DNA of 64,000 bases, taken from the NCBI RefSeq assembly GCF_000801105.2, contig NC_079516.1, positions 2,852,001 through 2,916,000 on the forward strand. The letters run 5' to 3'. The notes under the pieces are model-generated. The model had not been told where the DNA came from and made no database searches. It saw nothing but the letters and a program-made list of their open reading frames with translations. The DNA is from Raphanus sativus. Taxonomy: Eukaryota; Streptophyta; Magnoliopsida; Brassicales; Brassicaceae. This document shows positions 44,194-56,402 of this stretch, in pieces. Position numbers and translations under genes: made by a program. Within the stretch, counting starts at the first letter, position 1; every line of letters begins with the position of its first letter.

Positions 44194-44974
44194 TGATAGA
44201 ACCGTATTTTATAAACTACGGATTACTGAATATTGTAAAAAATAAAAATGATAATACTATACCAAAGAGTAAGAAAAGGATGATACAACTGCAGAGGCGA
44301 GATATTATCTCTTTCCTTAACTCAAAATACGTCCCGTAGTGCGACGGTTCGATAACGTAATGAGTCCCAAGATACAACTGCAAACAATCTTCTGAATTTA
44401 CGTCACTCTATCAGAAGCCTGGCGAAACTGGTTTTGTTTTGCACTCTCAGACACAAGAAATAAAAAATACTAACATGACTATTCAATATAGGAGATTGTG
44501 GTTTTTCTTTTGGTATTTGATGTGTATATCTTTCTATCATGCTAACAAACCATTTATATAGAAAAATAATGAGAAGCACAAGTTTCATTTTCAACATAGA
44601 AATGAAACCTCCATTGTGCACTAATGAAGACTTTATTTCTTGTCATTATTATGTGAATTCATTTCACATTTTGACCAAGAAATTAAAGAGTATAATTATT
44701 ATTATTTGACTCATTTAAACAAAATAATATACTTTAAATGGATTTCTTTTTTTATATTTTATCAATATAAAAGATTACATATATTTGGTTTATATGATTA
44801 AGTTAATGAACATGAAGTCCAACTAACAAATTAAAACCCAAATCCAAATATCTAATGTGTATATTTGTAACTTTATACAAGTTTTTCAAATCACACACAT
44901 TAGACCTCCATTTCTCATTCACATTAACTCTATTTTTAGCATATGAATACATTGCTAAAAAAATAGTTCCAACA
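44194..44974 (-). repeat. LTR copy (right; 5' LTR of the minus-strand element)
   Basis: Begins TGATAGAACCGTATTTTATA and ends ATAGTTCCAACA, followed by the CATTA duplication and the resumed peroxidase frame. Confidence 0.92.
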
Positions 44975-45880
44975 CATTACGCAGCCGACAATGACTTATT
45001 AAAACGCCAGTTTGCGATCGCGATGGTGAAAATGGGAGCCTTTGATGTCTTTACAGGCAAAGACGGTGAGATCAGAACGAAATGTTGGGCGTTTAAAGAC
45101 AGTTAACTTAACTTGTGTATTTTTATACTCTGAATCTTTTATTGTTTGTTTGTTATTTCCTTTATGGTCATTTATCTTGGTTTAAATTTGGGTGAGTTGT
45201 GAAGTATTTGAGTTACTATTTTAATACATTAAAATATATTAAAATTTTAATATGGACTTCATTAAATATAAAAATGTATTTAGTAAATAAATTCATCCAA
45301 TGACCTATACTCGAATGAATTCAGACTCTTTTACATTTTAACTTTGTGTAAGAACTAAGAACATTGTATACTGTACAAATGTTAACGTTGTAGCTTGCAT
45401 ACGAATTATGGGCCAATTAAATGCTCTAGCGCTAATTTAAGGTACAAAACTTTAGTCGGCCTCGTTACTCTGTTTTTTTTTTCCATTTATTAACCAGCGT
45501 CGTTACAAGTCAATCTTCCTAATTTATCACATAAATCAAAAACTTATATGAAACACATACTACATCTTTCTGGAACGGACCCGAAGCCAAATTCGAAGAT
45601 AGTCTCCCAAGCTAGAACTCATGCACTTAGGACTTTCCATTTTTCAGTGTAGACTAGACCTTAAAGCATTTATCATGCTACAAAATGCTTTATGAACGTA
45701 GATATATCTGTAAATCCTACCTCATATGGTATGGATCTTAAAAATGGCATTTTCTTCTTGATTGAAAATTACTTTTTTGATCAAAATTTTGAAAATTACT
45801 TATGTGGAAAGTATTTAATGTACATTCAAAAAAGCCAAAGCATAGACATTCTATTTGGCAATCTAAAAATAAGACTATTA

Positions 45881-46118
45881 GAGCATCTTTAATGCAGGTT
45901 GCTTGGGAGGAGAGCTTAAGGAGAGAGAAGAAGAAAAGAAGAGAAAAGAGGAAGCATCGATGGAAAAAAATGCTTAATTAAGCAGCAAAGCTTGTGCTAT
46001 TATATGGATTCCATGCAATATAATGGCCTATGATTGGTTCTGGTTTTTTTTTTTTTAAATCAGATGAAAAGAAAAAATTAAAAAATAAGCACCCCCTAAT
46101 AAAGTGCTGCGAACGCTC
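45881..46118. mobile_element. PIF/Harbinger-like MITE
   Basis: GAGCATCTTTAATGCAG at the left and CTGCGAACGCTC at the right form imperfect inverted ends, with TTA on both sides (45878-45880 and 46119-46121). A 3-bp TTA duplication fits PIF/Harbinger. No coding capacity. Confidence 0.6.
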
Positions 46119-47719
46119 TTATAACTCACTTCGGACTCCAATAGTTCAATGTAAAGAACAGTAACAAAGAATAATGAGCTATAAACAATAATGCTAGCAA
46201 CCGCCCTTAATTTAAAATTCATATAACTATATAATATGTTTAGAGTAGTTCAAACTATGTAGCTACTTTTTTGTAAATAAGTACCACTTATAGTATATAA
46301 AACAACTAAGTTCTTGTTAAAAGAGGGATTAATAATAAGTAAAGGTTCGACCCGACAAACAAGTCTTATCGTTGCCCAAAAAAGTCTTACTTAAGCCGTA
46401 AGCACAACAGTTTATAAATAATAGGACTTACAAGTTCGACAGTCTCCTTTTATGGGCACTAGACAGTACCATAATTAGAGAAAATAAAGTGCAGTAAAGT
46501 ATCTCTATTATTCCCTTTAATAGACACTTATACAGCGTATAAGTGGGAAAAAAAGAATGGACATAACTAACTAGAGTTTATCTACAATCTAGTCATAATA
46601 ATAGCATTTATAATAAAAAATAATAATAGGCATGTTGTGTGCTCGTGTGTGACACTAGGAAAGATGTTGTCTTTGTTTAGTTCACATGTCTTTTTCGCAG
46701 CAACATTGCCATTTGTCTTAACAACGGCCAAACATAGTGCCATGCGAATGATGATTTATTTAACTTTAGCACGTAATTAAATTTTCGAACGATCTGAACA
46801 TATATAATAAGTGCATGAATCTGCCTCACTATTATCTGATCATTACATAGTTTTATTAGTTTAAATATAAAAATGGAAAGATTATAGGTTTAGCCTTTTG
46901 GCTTTTTTTGTGATGGCGAGGCATTCAAGTGCGGGACAAAGCAGAGTCACTTGAAACAGGTGAAGGAATATAAAATTATTTTAAAATCATAAAGATGTAC
47001 AAAATTTGATTTTAAAATTACTTGCGTCATATTTTTGGTATGTGTTTAAATGTTTTGCACCAAACTCATATGCCGTTCATGTTAATCGAAAGTTAAGTCG
47101 ACGTTCTCTCGACTCCAAGAGACCCTAAGTATATCAATTTTATCTTATTGGTGGAAAAGGCACAGGAACGAGTATTCTTGAAATATTTCTTGCTAAAATA
47201 TTGTAGATGGATCTTAGATCTTAGATAAGTCTAGATTTCTTCAGACCAACAAATATTAGAGAAGGGTAAATTAACCTATGTTTATTATAAACACATTTCC
47301 AATATAAAACTTATAATTTTCCTTTGATATAGAATAAATCCATAATAGAGTGTGATTTGTTCCGATCTTACTTCATTTAAAAATAAAAATGGAATATTGG
47401 ATAAAAGAAATATATTATTTCATTTATAAATTAAATTATTTTAATCCATTATAAAATAGAAAATATAATGGAATTGAAACTTTTTTACTCTAATTTTTAT
47501 TTTAGAATAAAGATAAAGCTGGGTTGAAGATGCTCTACATATTTTTTAGATCATATGTGTGCTTCAATTTACACATTAATTTATTTTTCTTTTATTATAG
47601 AGGTAATATAACATTTTCAAATAGAAACTCTGTGGTTCACCGGTTTAATCTCTCGGTTTAAGTTTTTATGAATGAAATTTTTCGGTGAAAAAATTAAAAG
47701 AAAGCTATATTTAACAGTA

Positions 47720-48400
47720 TCTAATCTATTAAAAGAGAAGTAGAAAATTAGATTACTTTTTACTTTTCCAATATATTTACATTTTCATATTATTAATGTA
47801 TTAAATAAAACTATATTTATGGATTCTTTATTTTTTAATAGATTATTAAATAATTTATCCAGAATTAAATATTTACTTACCAAATAAAAATAATACGATA
47901 AATCTCCATTTTACAGCATACCCATTCAAAAACTTTTATTATTTTTTTGTCTCACGACCTCTTCCAAACTATTACTTCTAGTAGCTTTTCTTTTTCTTTT
48001 TCTTTTTTTTGCAAATCAATCTCTTGTACAAGTTCATGAATCTTTACAACAAGCGGATTTGAAAGATCACCAGAGATGAATCTATATACTCTGTTCTCAA
48101 CTTCAATGGAGCTTTCTTTTTCTTTACCCATACATTTTTAACATGCACTTTCATAGCTGTTTATATATTTAATAAAATTTATATGATTTAATGCATTAAA
48201 TAGAGATAAACTATACAAGCAAGTATGTTACCCTAATCATTATTTACGATTCTATATAAATGAAACACCCCTTCATACAAACGATTATGTTGTTTATAAA
48301 AATATTGCTATTATTTTTCAAAATCTTGAATACCAATATAATCAACCTCTCGACATAAAAAAAAATTGAAAAAATTCTCTATTTATTAACCATGTAATCA
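47720..48400 (+). mobile_element. Helitron-type 5' ends without matching 3' ends
   Basis: TCTAATCTATTAAAAGAGAA (47720, after A) and TCTAATCTATTAAAATTAAA (48401, after A) match the Helitron start at 10989. No downstream plus-strand CTAG hairpin end was found, so these look like fragments. Confidence 0.5.
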
Positions 48401-49172
48401 TCTAATCTATTAAAATTAAAGTACATTTGTATTTAAACCTGATTTTCCACACTAATTACCATGTCGTGCCACTGACTTAAACCATCTATATTATTAAATT
48501 TAAAATATTATTTTGTAATACTTCTTAATTCATCTAAATCTAAATATTTATTGTTCCTGCCACTAACTTAATAATAACTATCTATTTAAAACAACCTTTA
48601 TTTTTTGTAATGATTAACATGATTTTCGATTGTTTTCATTCATAATTTTAATCTAGATATTGATGTAGTAATTGATTCCAGGGCAAGAAACTTCTTTGCT
48701 GCGATGGTTCTCTATATACAACTCATTACACCTGTCAAATTAAGTTACAAAACATATTGACCAAAATGAGTTATTTGGTTTTATGTGTACATTGATTCAT
48801 TTATTGACACTTTATTGTTTTCACATCAAAGATCAAAATGGTTCATAAAAACATTTCTTCATTGTGTTTATATTTTACACATACAATAATTTAAAAACAT
48901 AAGTTTCAGTAGACAATTGGTTTGTATATTGTTTCAGATAAAGTTGCACAAAATTATTTCTAAAAAATTCAAGCCTAAGTATAGATTAAAATCTAAATTA
49001 ACAAACTCTTTAAACATAATAAAATATGAGAGACCAATTTAAATTCCTAACATATTACTAAAATGTTGGCTAAGGAAACAAACGACTGATATAATTTCTA
49101 AATATATTAACCATGATTCACTCCCATATCACCTTCCTTTTTATAAATTTTTAGGAATGTACATATCTATTA

Positions 49173-49560
49173 CACTACAAAAAAAAGATAGTTTAGAATC
49201 ATTTATTTTTAATATTTGAATCAGTTATAAATGATGTAAAAACATTTTACATCACTTATATAAGTGACTCTGAAAGTGGTGATGCAAATAATTTCTATCA
49301 TTTTGTTAAGAATTGATGCAAAAAAATAAATATTTGCATCGATTACCATAATTGATGTCAATATATATCAGTTATAAAAAATGATGTCAATATTTATATC
49401 GTTTATTTTAAGTGATGTTAGTATTAACATCAGTTCAAATAATTGATTTTAATTATTTATATCATTTATTAATAATTGAATTAAAAATGATATATTTTAA
49501 TATTTGTATCAGTTACAATTATCGGTTAAATTTCACTACTTTATATTAGTTTTTTATAAA
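49173..49560 (+). mobile_element. CACTA-like terminus with subterminal GATGT/GATGC repeats
   Basis: CACTACAAAAAAAAGATAG begins a stretch where (A/T)TGATGT or (A/T)TGATGC motifs recur roughly every 40-50 bases, often followed by ATCAG. A CACTA end plus short subterminal repeats is typical of CACTA (En/Spm) transposons. The matching right end was not found; a related cluster lies at 53036-53480. Confidence 0.5.
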
Positions 49561-50283
49561 CTGATACTAATTATTAACGAAAAGTTCTGACATGTTTTAT
49601 TAAAATTTTCTATAAATATATTTATACAAACAGAATACATATTTAAATAAGAAAAACTAATAATTAAAGTATTATAAAGTAAATTACATAATTTATCCAT
49701 CGTGCAAATCCATAAAAGGCATAAATAAACTAAAACTGCTAAAAAATGTTGCTAATGATGTCAACATGCTCAGAATCTTGTTAACTAGAGATTGTTGTGC
49801 ATCTTGTTTAGGGTAGACCTTTAAGCTCCTCATGATGTTGCGTTTCTAATCTGATAGAGATAGTAAACCAAACAGTCAGATGTCATGACGATAGTTAAGC
49901 AGAGGTTTCAAATGAAACTTAATACTAAGCAGGAAAAAAACACTTCTTAAACGAAAAGCAAAACTTATCCGACTAAGCTTCAATTTTTCCATGGATGCAT
50001 AATTCCCAAGTAATAAAAATACAACTAGATTTTGACCCGCACGTCCGTGCGGGTGTATATTTCAAAAGTATATTGCTATTTATTTTTTATGTCAATATCA
50101 AAGCTGAATAAAAATATTTAAATTTGAAGAACCGAACCGATCACGATCCGAAAGAGTAATACCAAACCCGAACCAAAATTGATTAAATATCCAAATTATT
50201 CAAAATTTTGATATTTAGACAACCGAACCAAAAGAGTAATAAATTTGAACCGAAGTATTTTGGATATCAAAATGTATCCAAAA

Positions 50284-50352
50284 ATATATATATATATATA
50301 TTATATATTATATATTATATATATATATTATATATATATATATATATATATT
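50284..50352. repeat. AT microsatellite
   Basis: About 70 bases of alternating A and T with occasional TTA interruptions. Confidence 0.95.
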
Positions 50353-50534
50353 TAATTATTTTAGTTTTAGTGCATATAAAAACATTAAGAATATATGTGA
50401 TTTCTTGCTAGATTGACATTTTAAACATAATAATAATCAAAACTTAATTAATTATCAATTTACTTATTTATCAGGACGCTTATGTATAGCAAATTTTGAA
50501 TAAATGAATTAATCTGCATATATATGTCAGGAAT

Positions 50535-50902
50535 AGGGGTGGACGTTCGGGTACCCGTTCGGGTTTTGATTCGGGTCTATTCCGATTTCGGATTTTTGGG
50601 GTCAAAGATTTCAGCCCCATTCGGATATTTCTAAATTTCGGTTCAGGTTCGGTACGGATCCTTGCGGGTTCGGATAACCCGTTTAAATTATTTTCAAATT
50701 TTTAAAATTCATTATATACTTTAAACTTCTCAAAATTTATAAATAAAATAATATATTACATATAAATTTTAAAAACATGTGTCAAAGTACCAAAATTTAA
50801 CATATACATTAGTTTGATTTGAATATTTGGATAGAAAATCAATACATATTTTATGTATTTTTGGTGTTTTGAGTATATTTCGATTTTTTTGCCCAGCCCT
50901 AG
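50535..50902. mobile_element. Internally deleted MULE-like element
   Basis: Starts AGGGGTGGACGTTCGGGTAC and ends TTTTTTGCCCAGCCCT, the same family as 2564-3207 but lacking most of the right TTCGG-rich arm. Flanks GTCAGGAAT and AGTCAGAAAG are a weak 9-10 bp duplication. Confidence 0.65.
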
Positions 50903-52421
50903 TCAGAAAGATTAAATTTTACTTTAGTTAAGTAAACTTGTATATAGGAAATGTTGTTTTACTTGCATTCAGGTTGATTGGAAATCTTGATACTAAATAG
51001 TAAATGGTGATATCCGTACCAAATCATAGTATTATTTACTCAAAAACAGTTGTATGATGTAAATCTTGATTCATAATTAAATCAAAAGATTAGCATAATA
51101 ATCATGTTATAGATAGTTTTTTATTTGAATGGCGAAAGATTAGTGGTTAAGTTATATGGTAGTTGAGTTTTAAGTACACTTGATAGCTTGAGAAAAAAAC
51201 AGGAAAAGTCTGAATAGATAAAAACCAAAACCAAAACAACAACTGATGTAACCAAAATATAAAAATAAACACCTTAAAGAAAAACACCAACAATTCTAAC
51301 AGATGATGAAACAAACACACGGGAACTGATCAACCTTAGTATTTTACAACTTTATTGTCTTCGTGCACAACTTCCATGCACTTGGAAAAAAGGGTTGAAA
51401 AAGCTTCTGAGAATGTTTTTTTTTTTTAAACTTCAGAGAAATTTTAAGAGTTAATATCATAAACACTTAGTCAATATAAAAAATGGTCAAAAGAAAATCA
51501 CTTATCAAGTAATAATCACAAACCTCTCCACCAAAATGAATGGATGAATCGGTTTCAATCTGGAAACTCGGTTTGGTTTGAGATTATAATTGTGATTATT
51601 ATCGTCAGTCCAGACTGCAGAACAATGAAAGTGTCAGCTCCGTTTGCTACACTGTCTGGACTAATTGAAATCGCAAAACAAAATAATTTCCAACTAAATT
51701 TTGGATAAGCTAATGCAACAATTTTGCATTTTTATCTGTATAAGAATTAAAATAGTTAATATCAAACAGTAACAATTAAAACGCTAGTTATTGATAACAC
51801 ATAAACTTGCCTCATCATAATAACCATTCTCAAGGTCAACAGAAACAGAAAAATAAAAAAGTAAAACGTCGCCATTTTTGTATAGCTTGTTTTGGATGCA
51901 AAGAAAATAAAAGGTAAGAGATGTATATACATCAGTACAATGGCGATTTCTTTTTAGTGAGCTAATCATTTTCGTATTTAATAATTAGATTTTTCATTGA
52001 TTGCAGGGATTTTATACCTTGGTATATTTTTTGAAGTTCGTAAGTGGAAAGACATTTATAAAAATTTATGAAGAAGGAATGTTAAAAACAGAGCGTATCA
52101 CACTAAAGATATATGCTAGATTTTAGGTGTAGATATGTAAAGTAGTTAATATAGCAGTGAATTTTTTGTAACGACATATAAACTGTTTTTATTATTATTT
52201 GGAAACCGAGATTTTTTTTAGAAAACTATAGTTTAATAAGTCAGTGGCATGACATTGTAATTATTGAGAAAAACTAAGAGGTATTTCAAACTTGTACTTC
52301 TGTTTTAATAGTTTAGATACCTGAGAGCTAAATTGAGCGTTGTTCTCCTCCTCATTTCCCAGTCCTTTATTCACAACCATTAACTGTGAAATCAACTTAG
52401 TAGGAATTGGTGAAGGAGGTT

Positions 52422-52579
52422 TCTAGAATAAGCCGCATAAATGGAAATCAAATACCTCATCGGTATTGCCTTCCTGCTCCGTTTGTGTATCATACACTCA
52501 GTCTCTAGAATAAACCCCATGAATGGAAAATCAAATACCTCATCGGTATTGCATCCTGCTCCGTTTGTGTATCATACAC
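52422..52579 (+). repeat. Tandem duplication, 81-bp unit
   Basis: TCTAGAATAAGCCGCATAAA (52422) and TCTAGAATAAACCCCATGAA (52503) begin two copies that share CTCATCGGTATTGC and CCGTTTGTGTATCATACACTC. No gene is recognised around it. Confidence 0.85.
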
Positions 52580-53035
52580 TCTCTATAAAAAGCCTCTCTT
52601 TTTCTGCAACTTCAAATCAAGTCCACCAGATAATTTAGAGCCATATAAAAAAAAAAGAAGGTTTCTTCTTGAAACTTGTTTTTGATCAAATAGCAGAGAA
52701 CAATAACTTTAAACTGATAAAAGAAAAAAAAATCAAAAGAAAGAGATTGACGAACAGATGAGTGATGATGTTGGGTGAATTTCATTTGTTTAGACGACAA
52801 CTGCCATAGAAAAACACAAACCCAACTAGATTAGAGGGGCAAAAATAAATAAAGATCACAAGTATCGTAACTACACATCCCGTAGTTGAGATAATTTAGG
52901 CTTTTTAATATATTAGTTAAAGTGGATTATTTTATTTGGGGGTTGTGGTAGTTTTTGAAAGAAATAGTAACACATCACTTTTTTGTATTTATGTAAACGT
53001 AAAATTAGTTTCCACTTGGGATTAAAACTTTTTTT

Positions 53036-53480
53036 AGTGGCGCAAATTAGTTGATTTATAATTCTGTTTCTAACCGATGCAAGTTAAAACAAAATAGCAT
53101 CATTTTTAGAAAGATTGATGTTAAAATATATTTACAATTACATAATTTTATTTAAAAAGTTCTTAGAATCACTTTTTATTGATACAAAATATGTATCAGT
53201 TTAATAAGTGATGTTAACCAAAAAAATAAATGCATCAGTTGTTTAACCGATATAAATTTATACAATAGCATCATTTTTGTTAAAATTATATAATTTTGTA
53301 AAAAATGATATCATTTTATTGAATTGATGCCACGTTAACTGATAATAATATCAGTTGTTATAATTGATGTTATATTACATATTTTTGTTTCATTTAATAA
53401 TAAGTGACTTAAAATAGTATCACTTATTTTTGTGATACAATTTAATAGTATCACTTATTCTCAACAACATCAACCATACA
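53036..53480 (+). repeat. Second cluster of GATGT/GATGC-type dispersed short repeats
   Basis: Motifs such as ACCGATGCAAG, ATTGATGTTA, AGTGATGTTAACC and ATTGATGCC recur through about 440 bases. TTAGAATCACTTTTTATTGA parallels TTAGAATCATTTATTTTTAA of the 49173 cluster in the same orientation. It may be part of the same CACTA-like family. Confidence 0.5.
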
Positions 53481-54200
53481 ATCTCGCCATATCTAATTAT
53501 TAAATACGAAATTAATCAATAATACTATAAGTTTAATTTAGATTATTTTCCAAGTTTTTAATTAGGAATATTGTAATCAATTTATTTGATAAAATATGTA
53601 ATATTTCCAATGAAGTCAGCTCTATAATCACGCCATATCTAACAATTAAATAAAAATTAATTTATATTTTATATAAAATCTATCACCTTATATGTATATA
53701 CACCTCTTCTCTTATAACTCTATTTCCATCCAGAAATCATAGAAAATATGGTGACTAACTTCTTAAAGATAAGAAACGCCATTATTTTTGCAAACAAATC
53801 TATTGAGATTTTAAGCTTATTCTCCCTGTATTTTTTATGGCCTGTTTTAGTTATCCATATTTTGTTTATATAATAAGATATTACACTTCTAACATGTGTA
53901 AAACATGTGTAAAATTTTATTTTTATTAAAATATTTATAATTTATTTTAAATTTTACCTAAAACATCATTAATTATATGTTTAACTCGTACAATAAAATA
54001 TGAAAGATATTTAACATAATTTTGATCCAATACGCTATATTAATACATAGATTCAATTAGTTTTTATATAATTATATAATAGTACGATAGATATCGCAAT
54101 ACATGGTTCCAACAATAAAATAAAGTAGTATAAATGAAATCACTAAATTATTATGTTTCAAAATGTTTATATATCTATTGTAAAAATAATCTCTAGTTCT

Positions 54201-54208
<8 letters not shown>

Positions 54209-54249
<41 letters not shown>
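54209..54249. repeat. AT microsatellite
   Basis: About 20 uninterrupted AT units. Confidence 0.97.
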
Positions 54250-54253
<4 letters not shown>

Positions 54254-54656
54254 TGTTTCGTTAGAGAGCTAACATATATATTTAGTACTAATCAAAAATA
54301 CTATAGTAGATAAAACCTTTGCTTCCTTATAATATCGTCTCTTAAAACATGTTTGGGATAATCTATTATGTCCTTATAGTTCGTACATGTGATTTTTTCT
54401 AGTGAATAACTACTCTAGTTAAGTAAGCTAAAATTGATTATTTTTTCTTTAAAACTACATTAATAATACGAAAAATACTTTTGCCAAAATAAAATAATAT
54501 CTACCACATTATGAAAGCGGATGTAGCCCCTCATTAATACTACGTATTAGTCCAGTTTGTAAACACACGAGAAGATATTTATCATTAGTTCATTACTATC
54601 CTTATGGTTATCGAAATCTTTCAATCAAATTTATCTTTACATAGAATTTATCATAC

Positions 54657-54709
54657 AAAGGTAAAAAGAATTGAGTTTCAAAAAAAAAAAAAAAAAAAGG
54701 TAAAAAGAA
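54657..54709 (+). repeat. Poly(A) micro-insertion with 14-bp direct repeat
   Basis: AAAGGTAAAAAGAA at 54657-54670 and 54696-54709 flank TTGAGTTTC plus poly(A). The A-rich context makes the exact repeat length uncertain. Confidence 0.6.
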
Positions 54710-54978
54710 AAAAAAAAGGAATGAAAAACATACGAGGGGATACATGCATCTAATAAAATTATTTATATTCTATATTGTAAACTTTTTGTTCCTTTCCGCT
54801 TTGTTTGTCCTTTTCCTGAGTTTTTTTCTTTTGTTTTAATATGTCCTCAAGTGCTCTGCAAGTTCACTGGACAAATCCACAAAACTCAACTCCATGTGTC
54901 ATCTCCGTTAGTAAAAACTTATGTCTTCGATAATACAATGTATATAGAAACCAAGCCCCTTCAAAATCTATAAAGGAT

Positions 54979-55028
54979 GATCATGTATATTTCTTTTTTT
55001 TTTTTTTAAAAAGATCATGTATATTTCT
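54979..55028 (-). repeat. Poly(T) micro-insertion with perfect 16-bp direct repeat
   Basis: GATCATGTATATTTCT at 54979-54994 is repeated exactly at 55013-55028, with only 13 T and 5 A between. Confidence 0.75.
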
Positions 55029-56375
55029 AGTATGATTAGTTTAAGAAAAATCATTCCTTATTTCGTCGTTAGCAGTAATATACGATATTTTTAACAAGAT
55101 AAAAAGGTATATTTGAAGCTAATTGATTTATTTGCGTTTAGCTCAGTTTATTTCGTAAAGCATAAAAACTTATTCTATCTATTATTCACTATTTTCCGGT
55201 TAATATTAAAATCTTAAATGGTACATATATAAATATGTGTGTATGTGTGTTTTATGGTCAAAACATTCAGAAAATGAGATTTTTTTCCTTTAGAGTACTA
55301 GACTAAGGCCAACTCAAATAGTGAGTTCTCCATGGGGTTCCCCACCTAATTAAAAAAAAAATCAAAATTCAAAAAACAAAAAAAAATGTGTCAACAGGTT
55401 TTAAACCTTTGAGTACATGTGTCATATTTTTCAATTGAATAAATTTTTATACAAAATACAAAAATAAATAAAAGATCACAAAATCAAGGAGGCATAACGT
55501 ATTAGTTGCGAATGACTTTTTTCTCACAATAAATACACTTAATTTTTAAATAAAGGATTTAAAGATGTATAGTCTTAAAAAGGAAATGGTAATAGTTTTT
55601 AAAAAATTATAGTTCTGAAATGAAAGGAAATTTAAGAAATAAACCCACTTTTAGATATTTTATCGTCTAATATTTACTTCAACGGTCAGATCACATAATA
55701 TGACCTGCAGTATTTTCTCGTGAACCTAGAGAATAAATAAGTCTGATAATGGTTATCACCCCAAAAAACTGATTATTAATTATCATCTGAATCCATCATT
55801 TAGGTCTTACACAGACACATTATTTATCATGTAAGTATATAGTCCGTACATGTTACATAGCAGGACCACATATCTACGATTTCTAGACGAACAAAACTAG
55901 TCTAGAAGTCTTACAAGATTTAAGAATTTCAGGACCACGTACAATGTTTTTTTCTAAGTCCAAATCCAAGTTCCTTTACTTTTGTGAAGCCTTGTCCATT
56001 TTTAGTCCAACTCCTAAACTCTATTCTATTCTTAATTAACTAGTTAATGATTTACAGTCTATATATGTTTTCGAGTTTTCAGTCGTCTACTATTGAAGTT
56101 ACTTTAGCGATCAGATTACATATAACCTAGAGTATTTACCTTTTTGCAATATAAATAAAAACATATATAAGGGCTCTATATGTAATATTTCTACCAGTTG
56201 ACAAAAAAAAATCTGCACGTCTAACTTTCCATATTTTCACTGCACACTAGCTATATAGTGTTATCGTTATAGCATATCTAATCTTACGTTTTAAATCCCG
56301 TTTTGTACAAAATAGTGTTAAATAGGCAAATTAATCTCAAAGAATTGTGTACATTTAAATATATTACAAAAGTGA

Positions 56376-56402
56376 ATATATATATATATATATATATATA
56401 TA
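56376..56402. repeat. AT microsatellite
   Basis: About 13 uninterrupted AT units. Confidence 0.95.

Larger units (their letters stand above)
41079..44974 (-). mobile_element. Non-autonomous LTR retrotransposon in the peroxidase exon
   Basis: Two direct LTRs (41079-41856, 778 bp; 44194-44974, 781 bp) flank a 2337-bp internal region. The termini are TG...CA and the insertion is flanked by the perfect 5-bp repeat CATTA (41074-41078 and 44975-44979). On the minus strand the left internal edge reads CATGTGGGGGAT just before TGTTGGAAC, a convincing polypurine tract, so the element is transcribed from the minus strand. A primer-binding site is not obvious after the other LTR. No gag or pol frame survives or can be recognised. 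By eye the LTRs differ at a little over twenty positions, about 97% identity. Confidence 0.93.
40377..45106 (+). pseudogene. Class III peroxidase pseudogene, split by an LTR retrotransposon
   Basis: Coding remains: 40377-40770 ([39 protein letters not shown], then LLGAHTVGVGSCDLFQERL with the proximal heme His), about 40925-41078 (NPSTGLDRSTS, TFDNAFFLQIRVRR, VLQLDQRLSTDEASSSLVAH) and 44980-45106 (AADNDLLKRQFAIAMVKMGA to the stop). Class III peroxidases are secreted heme enzymes that oxidise phenolics with H2O2. The 5' half with the signal peptide, distal His and intron 1 is absent; homology begins mid-exon at the satellite edge. Other lesions are one extra T at about 40521 (ATTTCCCACTGGG for I-P-T-G), a frame shift between RSTS and TFDN, an in-frame TGA at 41014, and the LTR element at 41079-44974. 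Its position beside MCTP14 fits Arabidopsis peroxidase 28. Not functional as a peroxidase. Confidence 0.93.
45107..49172. other. Gene-free transposon-rich DNA
   Basis: Contains a Harbinger-like MITE (45881-46118) and two Helitron 5'-end-like sequences (47720 and 48401). A second GAAGATGCTC-type MITE end is near 47527. No gene is supported. Confidence 0.6.
50025..52317 (-). mobile_element. Helitron (2.3 kb) with nested MULE-like element
   Basis: On the minus strand it starts TCTAAACTATTAAAACAGAA (52317) and ends with hairpin CCCGCACGGACGTGCGGG, TCAAAAT and CTAG (50025). The boundaries sit between host A and T. The content is AT-rich and includes the nested element at 50535-50902 and a long AT microsatellite. 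No helicase gene, so non-autonomous. Confidence 0.78.

Noticed and set aside
50208..50411. 67-codon Ile/Tyr-rich frame
   Set aside because: It is translation of an AT microsatellite.
53027..53038. Right end (TTTTTTTAGTG) of a CACTA element starting at 49173
   Set aside because: Flanking bases do not match as a 3-bp duplication and the subterminal repeats continue beyond this point in the same orientation as at the left end.
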